Made by a program: the position numbers and the translations under genes
Assembly (NCBI GenBank): GCA_021234155.1
Contig: JAJEKV010000047.1
Span: 11,098,201-11,162,200 of the forward strand
Origin: Isoetes taiwanensis
Lineage: Eukaryota > Streptophyta > Lycopodiopsida > Isoetales > Isoetaceae
Direction: 5' to 3'
Length of the DNA: 64,000 nt
Shown here: positions 57,213-64,000 of the stretch, piece by piece
Numbering within the stretch: the stretch's first letter is position 1
How the letters are laid out: each line of letters starts with the position of its first letter
Notes under the pieces: generated by a model
Databases searched by the model: none
The model's input: the letters and a program-made list of their open reading frames with translations, nothing else
Told to the model about the DNA's origin: nothing

Positions 57213-59610
57213 TTAACCCGACTCACTTGATGCGAGGTTCATCGAGTTTTGAGCTATCAATGCACTGTTCTGTGGCAAGCTGTCCAATATTTGGTTATGT
57301 GTATCTTCTGGCAGATCAAAACAATTACCACTAATCTTGCTCAACTCAAAACAAACAGAAGTAACCAAATGACTATAAACATTACACTCTGGTTCATTTA
57401 CCAGGAACTCATATCTGCTGCCCCCTAAGAACTTGTAGAATAATCCGGTGACAACTACCTCATTTACATGAAACTTTTGGCCCCATGGATCTTTGAATGC
57501 CTTCTCCACCACATGTTTCACCTTTGTGCACTTCAAAGACATAGAAGTCCACATTCTCCTTATTGTGCAGCTCTGCAACTCTGACAAAAAATTATCTCCA
57601 ACCTGCAAGAATATCGGACTTCCATTGAGGATCACCTTCAAAAGCAGGGGCCATCCACAACATCTTCCACATAATCGAGACTGGTCTTAGCTCGGTATTG
57701 CCATGTCCCTATTCTACCTTTATTAGGGCACTTGGCATGTTTGCCTAACCAACAATTATGATGAAAACAATCAGTAATCCATATGAGCAACTTGTGTAGG
57801 ATCTGTAGCTTGAATTGGCCTGATGGAATGGAACTTGCTTGAACCAGAAAGTGTAGCACAATCATATCTTTCTGACCTATCAACCTCGTCTACTCCAATT
57901 TCCCAAAAAAACCTGTTTAGGAAAGAAACCAGTATTTCAGCACACACTAACAGTAAAAAAAGCAGTATTTTAGCACACACTAACAGTTAAAAAGCAGTAT
58001 TTCAGCATACCTGAACCTGTCCTTGCCTTCGATTGTGGAGTTGTCCCTGAAATGCTTGACCAGGAAAACTACTGTATCATGTGCATTTCTGAGTGGTACT
58101 GATCCTCTTTTCAACATCTCATGTGTAAGAGCTCATTTAATGACAGCTCCAGCACCATCATGTTCACAACAGTCAGCAAAAAAAAAAAAACAAATTAAAA
58201 CTAGAAATCCATTGACAAAGAATGTAGTTACCTTTGCCATGATAGGAGGCAAAGTAATTCCAATTTATTGGAATGCCATTGGTATGGTAGTTCCTACCAA
58301 GGAAATAAAAGTTCCTTGCTCCTTTGAACTGAGATGAGCACCCATCAGACCACATGATGTGTCTGTTATACTTTACTGCCCTGTTTGTCAAAAATGCATG
58401 ATGCTTGTTCAAACAATACTGCACAAACAAGGTATCATAGTCCCTGTCATCTGATATGTAGAAATGAGTCTCTTTTATAATTCTTCTCTCATTTTCATCC
58501 AAACTTGGATCATCTGACAATGTTGCATGTCTGTATGTAATATGCACTAAAATTGTGCATTGATCATTCTTCCAGTGTAGACTTTGTATCTCTTGCTGAA
58601 TCTTAAAAGTATAATTCTCAGCAAAATCTATGACAGAAACTATGGTGTCCTTTGGAAATGTTGCCAAACACTCCCTAAATTGTTTGGCCTGCCATCTTCC
58701 TTCATAATTATGTGATATAAATTCTTTTAAGACTCTCTTGGCTTCCTGGATAATCTCTACAACAGTTGTGCATTTGTAAACCAGTTTGGTAACTGGTTTA
58801 GTAAAAATCTTGTACTCTCCCTTGCCATCTGGCTCAGGTTCTCCTATGGGTTCAAGTACCTGCAATGGTAATGACAGATAAATGTGATATAACTTAGGAT
58901 AAAATAAAGCTGAATTCTAACCTTGTCATAGGTCTTCCATTCAATGTTGTGTCCTGGAATGTATTTCAATTCATTTGGACAAGTTGGTAACTTGGCAGGT
59001 CCACAATTCTTGCACTTGAGAGTCAAACAGTCATGTGCATACCACTCCTCTGTTTCATCATCCCTTGGACAAACCAGTGATCTCCAAAGCTCACTGGTAG
59101 AAGAGTATATACATTTATTTGCCATGCAAGTTGGCCCAGGGCCACAAACACAAGTGCACTTGCAGCTAGCTCCATGTAATTTCTCATCATGCCTAACCTT
59201 ATTTATTGCTTGCCTAATGAAATCTGTTTTCATGTGATACACACAACAGCAAGTTTCTCTATCCCTAACCTTCCTTACATATGGTGGTTTCAGAGCATGA
59301 AACATCGAAAAAGACAAGTCAAACTTGGGATATTCAACAGTAAAACGTTTATAGAAAGTAACCTGCAAGTGCAAGTTCACAAGTTATAAAAAGAATTTAA
59401 AAGGGCAACAGAAAATCAATATATAGAAACACTTACTTGAGTTTCCTCTAGAAAATGCAAGGGACCCATGGGGTGAATATTAAAAAAATTATCCATATCA
59501 TGCATATCAGTGTCTTTAACAGTCCCCATAATTTTTGCAAAGTGCTCTCTAGCAACATTCTTCATTTGCTCATCCGCACCAATGTTGTTACCTTCTCACA
59601 TAATACTGTA
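57213..59610 (-). pseudogene. Transposase-like protein of plant elements, intron-containing, broken
   Basis: Minus-strand exons: about 59600-59437 (REHFAKIMG, HPMGPLHFLEETQ), 59362-58922 (147 codons with a Cys-rich finger, SCKCTCVCGPGPTC and CLTLKCKNC), 58859-58232 and further pieces down to 57213. The third exon holds VIDFAENYTFKIQQEIQSLH, ILVHITYRHA, THFYISDDRDYDT, WSDGCSSQFKGARNF and ASYHGKG. The Asp of DFAEN, the Asp of WSDG and an acidic residue in EHDGAGA are candidate ligands of an RNase H-fold transposase. Damage: the acceptor before CEHDGAG reads AC instead of AG, a TGA stands at 58135-58133 (IK*ALTHEM), and a frame change lies near 57780. The C-terminal part has HVVEKAFKDPWGQKF. Family membership is from remembered plant repeat proteins, not from a search. 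Confidence 0.6.
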
Positions 59611-61435
59611 AATATGATTGCTTTTGATCCTTCCTTTGATGAAGAAGTACTTTGAGTTGCTTCTCTTATCCTCTTTAAGCTCTTTAACTTCAGCCTTAAA
59701 CTTATGAACTCTCTCAACTTTCATTCTTGAAATGGAATCCCAAACTGGATAGATAAGATGAACAATTTATGTATTGCCTCTACCTCCCTTCATGGTTTGA
59801 GCCCAATTTATGGGATGAAGATTGCTTCAAAACTCTATTCAACTCTAACCTATATTTTATCAGGATATTCTCCTACCCGATTTCTCAGGTCCTTTGTGCA
59901 GCTTGATCTGTCTAAGAAACTGTCAAATTTGCAACCAAAGACACTATTAGTATGCAAATTGTGATGAACAACACTAATATAGTGAGGTTCCTTCTACGGA
60001 TATGTATAAAATGACGAAAATGACTAAAGGACAACGAAATTTACATTCCCTTGAGATAACCAAGATACTCAAGGCATCAACAGTTCAAATTGTGATATCT
60101 CTTAAAATGTCCAAGTTAGTCCAAATAATTCATATTTTCTTCCTCTTGAAGGTGAAACTTATGCATGGACCAGAGTTAATAACATCTACAAAATGATTTA
60201 AACGAGAAACGTGATAAGAGAGAAAGAAAAGGAAAAAGATTGCATGAATCAGACATGCATTGCAAGTAGCAAAGTAATACAAATTAAACATCTCGACATC
60301 TCTTCAAGTATGCGCTCAATCATGATATCCTAAATAAGATTATTCTTGATGCAAAGAAGATTGATCAAGGACCATCGTTTTCTCTTATGGATTATCCTAT
60401 CATAGTAAGAGTGAATAATTAAATAGGAAAGTTGAAGGCAAACATCAACCTAGAAATATAACACAGACGTGCTTAAAGATCTTTAATGATCCAGAAGTAC
60501 AGTTTAAGCAAGATCAGAGGTCAATGAAATAAAAGACTACAATGGAGTTAAGAGAACATACCCACTCCTTAGTGCTAAAAAATCTTTCTACTATTGCAAA
60601 TATGCAGAGGTTGAAGAGCAACATGCAGACAAAGATGACACAACAGACAAACAAGACAAAATTGGGTGCATCAATCATTTTAAAGTATTTGCTAACTTAA
60701 ATGTAGATCAAGGTTTTGATTTGAATAGCAGTATCTATGTTAACCCTTTACCCCCACCTCTTACAAAATTGATTGATGCTCATAGACCAAATAGCTCTTT
60801 TGTTAGATGCTGCTCATGAAAATTTAATAGCAAAGGCTAATGGAACCAATGAGAGTACATGCAATGACAGTGATAAGATATTAGGTGGAGAATAAATTCA
60901 TGAGGGCATTGTCTTGATATTCAATATGGTGGAGAATAATATAATTCTTGAAAACCATAGACCATATCCTAAAACAATTCATGGATGATAAAAAAAAAAC
61001 ATTTTAAGATAAAAAATAGTCACATTAGCTCACTTTACTTCAAAGTAATTATTGGATTTAAATTCTAATTTTCATATTCTAAAAAGAAAATAATGTTATA
61101 CCATCAAAACCTTAGTGCCATCTTAAAATCATAATGTTTGAATTTAGAGGTGTGATTGATGACAGTGATAATGAATTGTCTAAAGAAAATTGGAATAGTG
61201 ACTTTTTTCTTCTTGACTCCAATCCCTCTTCAAAGACCAAAATTAACGTCAATCTTAAGGGAGATAACAGGAAAAAAGATGATCCTTCTTCTAAGCCATA
61301 AAATATTCAAAAGACTACTATAGAAACAGTTGAAGCAAGAATAAATATCTCAAAAACAAATTGTCTAGAAAAGCTATTAGATAATCTTATCTTCCTTTTT
61401 ACCTGTAATTTATTATTAATGGCTACTCCCATTAT
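59611..61435. other. No gene recognised; AT-rich
   Basis: Short plus frames such as KVEEQHADKDDTTDKQDK (about 60610) could be the decayed first ORF of the LINE that follows, but this is weak. Confidence 0.3.
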
Positions 61436-62420
61436 GAAGATATATATTATCATGGAATGTTAGAGGTATCTAATCTTTGATTGGATTATTGCAGAAGATT
61501 TTAATAATACTCTTGCATGGGGTTCAAAGCTTGCAAGATCAAAATGTCTAACACTGAGAAAATAACTGGGAAAACTTGATCTTACATTCATCTATGCATA
61601 TTTCTTGTTCAATCTCAATCTACTTCTAGTCTAATAAACAAAAAAGATATCGCAGGAGTTTACAGTAACTTGGATAGATTTTATATTTCCAATCCTAACT
61701 TTGCTCTTTTGAACAACTGCTTCTTTACTAGTGATGAGGAAACTATTTTATTTGGCCACCAACCGCAGTTTCTCCACACCCTCAAGTTTGTAGGTAAGGA
61801 AATACTCCATATAAGTTCACGTGCTCTCTCCTAAATAATGACAATTTCTGCATGACTTCATTGCTTTCTACAATGTTATACCGATAGTCATAACTCAAGT
61901 TCCATTGAACTTTTCTATTCCAAGCTCAAAAATTTTTGGACTTTATGAGGCATTTGATAAAGTGCCTCGGAGCAAATTGAGAACATGCTTGGAGAATTCG
62001 GTAGCATTAATCTCAGTTGCAGGGTTGTATGAAAAAATATTTATAGATCTAAGATTCCCTTTAGAGCAAGAGAAGATGGTGAGCAATATTGGGGTGAAAC
62101 AGATCTACCATGTGTCATCGACACTCTTTGATCCCTTTATTGACGAGCTTGAGACATGGATGGTAAAAGGAGACGTGGGAATGAAGATCGTGATAGTATA
62201 TTATGAGGCTCTTGCTCTATGCTGATGTTGTAATACTTGTTCCAAAACGAAGAAACGCTTACAACGTTTGCTACGTATACTTGAGGAAGTTTGCAAGGAC
62301 ATTGGTATAAAAGTGAATAAATGCAAAATTAAAGTGGTGATCATTGCCTCTGAGACATGATGTTAATGGAGTTCAATGGAAAAATTCAAGATCAAACAAT
62401 ATAAATATCTAAGGGTTGTA
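61436..62420 (+). mobile_element. Highly degenerate LINE
   Basis: Plus-strand landmarks in LINE order: SWNVRG near 61450 (endonuclease start), DFNNTLAWGS near 61497, NLDRFYISNPNF near 61670, then the RT pieces YEAFDKVPRSKLRTCLENS and GVKQIYHVSSTLFDPFIDEL (61944-62154), and KDIGIKVNKCKIKVV near 62300. Glycine and proline positions of the RT box (usually GCPLSPTLF) are mutated, and the whole 5.5-kb protein is compressed into 1 kb by deletions. Confidence 0.65.
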
Positions 62421-64000
62421 TTCCCTAATGATTATAGATGGTCTATGTGGTAGAGAAGCGGAAATTTGGAGGGATGCGTGCTTTGTATTATACTCTTAGC
62501 CTATGGCGACAAAGGAACATTTGGTGCTGGCCCCTTGGGAGGCTTATGTTCCAAACACTGTTCTCGGGGTTCAAGAGTTCCCAATATAGTGCCTGACTGA
62601 TCGCAACAAGGCATGAGAGAGAGAGAGACAACCATAAAGTACAACATATATTTTCGTCTTCATCAATTCATTTTCTTTGTTCCTTTTCTTCAATTCGAAC
62701 TTATCAGCTTGCAATCTATGGCTAAGCATTGGAACTTGGCTATGGCCTGTAACACTGTGCTCCTTGCCTGCTGCATACTATATTACCTTATATAACTTCA
62801 GGTGTTTTCTGTTACTGCGTTCAACATTTCGAACTGCTTGCAGAGTTTAGCTTGCAGAATCCTGGTAATCTAGTAATCTTGCGGATAGAAAACTTATGAA
62901 TTGCTTGGGACTAGATAGTCAGTACATCTTTTTTTATGTATACTGCCATGGCAGAGAAGGCAATTTATTTGTATTTCCTATTGCTGTATGGAAAGATAAG
63001 AGATCAAGCCTATAGTTTATCACTTGTTACAGGCCTAGCAACATGTGGCCATGTCTAGGCTCTGATCATGATCTGTCTCTTGCAGGTTAGAGCTTATATA
63101 GTAGTGGCATGGATTATTCTATTCTGTTAGTTCAGAATATAAGAAGGTCTGCTGAAATGCAGGGTCCTTATGTTAATAATGCCACTGCCTTACTTAGGAC
63201 CACCCCTATGCCGTATCAAAAACTATCCTGCCAACAACTTGGTGGTTTGCTCAGAACTACCAAACTTCATTCTAAGCTAATACTTATGTCGTCTTTGAGA
63301 CATAGCCTTTGAGCAAATATAGGAGCAGAAAATGAGGACACAAATCTATGTTGAACTTGCATAGAACACGCATTTGCATTGGCTCTAATTTCCTTTGATC
63401 CATGCTAACTCTCTTTGTGATAGAAAATCCATTCAATCAGTTTGTCATTCTTTTATTATTCAGCAATCATTCTTTTATTATTATATTTGTTTTCAATCCC
63501 TCTCTTCAATCAATTCCTATTAAGTTCTTTTATGATCTAGGAGATATAGAACCAACATGATTTGCTTGTCATCACTGAGTGCCCTTTTTTGATAGGTGAG
63601 TGCACATGGATTCTCAAGCTCTGAAGGATTCTACTACATATGTTATTATGTCTTATATAATGACACTAGAAGCTTATAACTTCTTAAATTGTTGTCTTCC
63701 AACTCTTGATGATTGTTAATTAGTGATTTTATCTATTACGTTCAGACATCAATATGTATATTACATTTTTCTGTTCTAAGTGTTCTATGGTGATCTCTAT
63801 GCAAAGTGAACTTCAAAACCGTTTTAAATTTTAAAAAGTTCAAAAGTTGAATGTTCTCGTTCCCATCCGTTCCCGTTCTGTATTTTGGGTCCAAGTTCCC
63901 GTTGCCGTTCTGGGTACCTATGGTTCAAAGTAGTGGTGCAGACAGTTGTGTTGTACGGCTGTCTAGCTTGGTGATCAGGTTTGGCAAGGATACAATTGGG
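62421..64000. other. No gene recognised
   Basis: AT-rich sequence. Near 63858-63925 there are runs of 'gttcccgttc' variants of unknown origin. The window ends inside this sequence. Confidence 0.35.

Noticed and set aside
8194-59610. U-to-C RNA editing as the explanation for all in-frame stops
   Set aside because: Such editing is known in fern and hornwort organelles, not in nuclear transcripts, and every stop codon can be explained by a C-to-T change, so the pattern does not discriminate.
1-64000. CRISPR arrays, bacterial operons, tRNA or rRNA genes
   Set aside because: No regular repeat-spacer array, no operon-like coding density, and no tRNA or rRNA landmark was seen on either strand.

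Overview
This is nuclear DNA of a land plant with a large, repeat-rich genome. Evidence: spliceosomal introns, a plant-type peroxisomal sulfite oxidase ending in SKL, a plant-type TTC5-like TPR gene, and degenerate transposons with DUF7869, DUF8039 and Tnp2-like domains. I lean towards a fern or other seed-free vascular plant because of the mixture of transposon families; that is inference only.

Three genes look like ordinary host genes. (1) 13350-13740 (-): a two-exon gene for a 66-residue secreted cysteine-rich peptide of the potato type II proteinase inhibitor (Pin2) kind. (2) 15893-18065 (+): at least six exons of a TTC5-like TPR protein, including one GC-AG intron; its first and last exons were not found. 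(3) 42009-45572 (+): a complete 12-exon sulfite oxidase gene of 394 codons, with the catalytic Cys at residue 98 and a C-terminal SKL.

Most of the rest is mobile-element debris. 1-4.1 kb: a GC-rich repeat and a coiled-coil ORF cut by a retroposed insertion with poly(A) and a target-site duplication. 4.8-7.7 kb: a LINE (-). 8.2-11.2 kb: a DUF7869-type transposon (-). 18.15-19.36 kb: a 0.6 kb tandem duplication. 19.5-20.4 kb: a DUF8039 remnant. 20.4-28 kb: a degenerate element with a gene resembling beta-class (N4/N6-type) DNA methyltransferases, preceded by an array of GATC-containing imperfect palindromes; I rate this the most unusual part of the window. 29.5-32.7 kb: pyrimidine-rich DNA with minisatellites. 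32.8-35.2 kb: a Tnp2-like transposase (-). 36.5-38.7 kb: a LINE (-) bracketed by a G-rich minisatellite. 46-50.9 kb: a copia fragment and satellite-like arrays. 52.5-53.6 kb: a LINE (-). 54.4-59.6 kb: two convergent, intron-containing genes, one for a coiled-coil/RING-like protein (+) and one for a transposase-like protein (-), probably the two genes of one transposon. 61.4-62.4 kb: a LINE (+).

Nearly all element genes carry isolated stops or frameshifts, so they are probably inactive. Exon boundaries of the host genes were worked out by hand from reading frame, GT/GC-AG sites and family similarity; no alignment or search was run.
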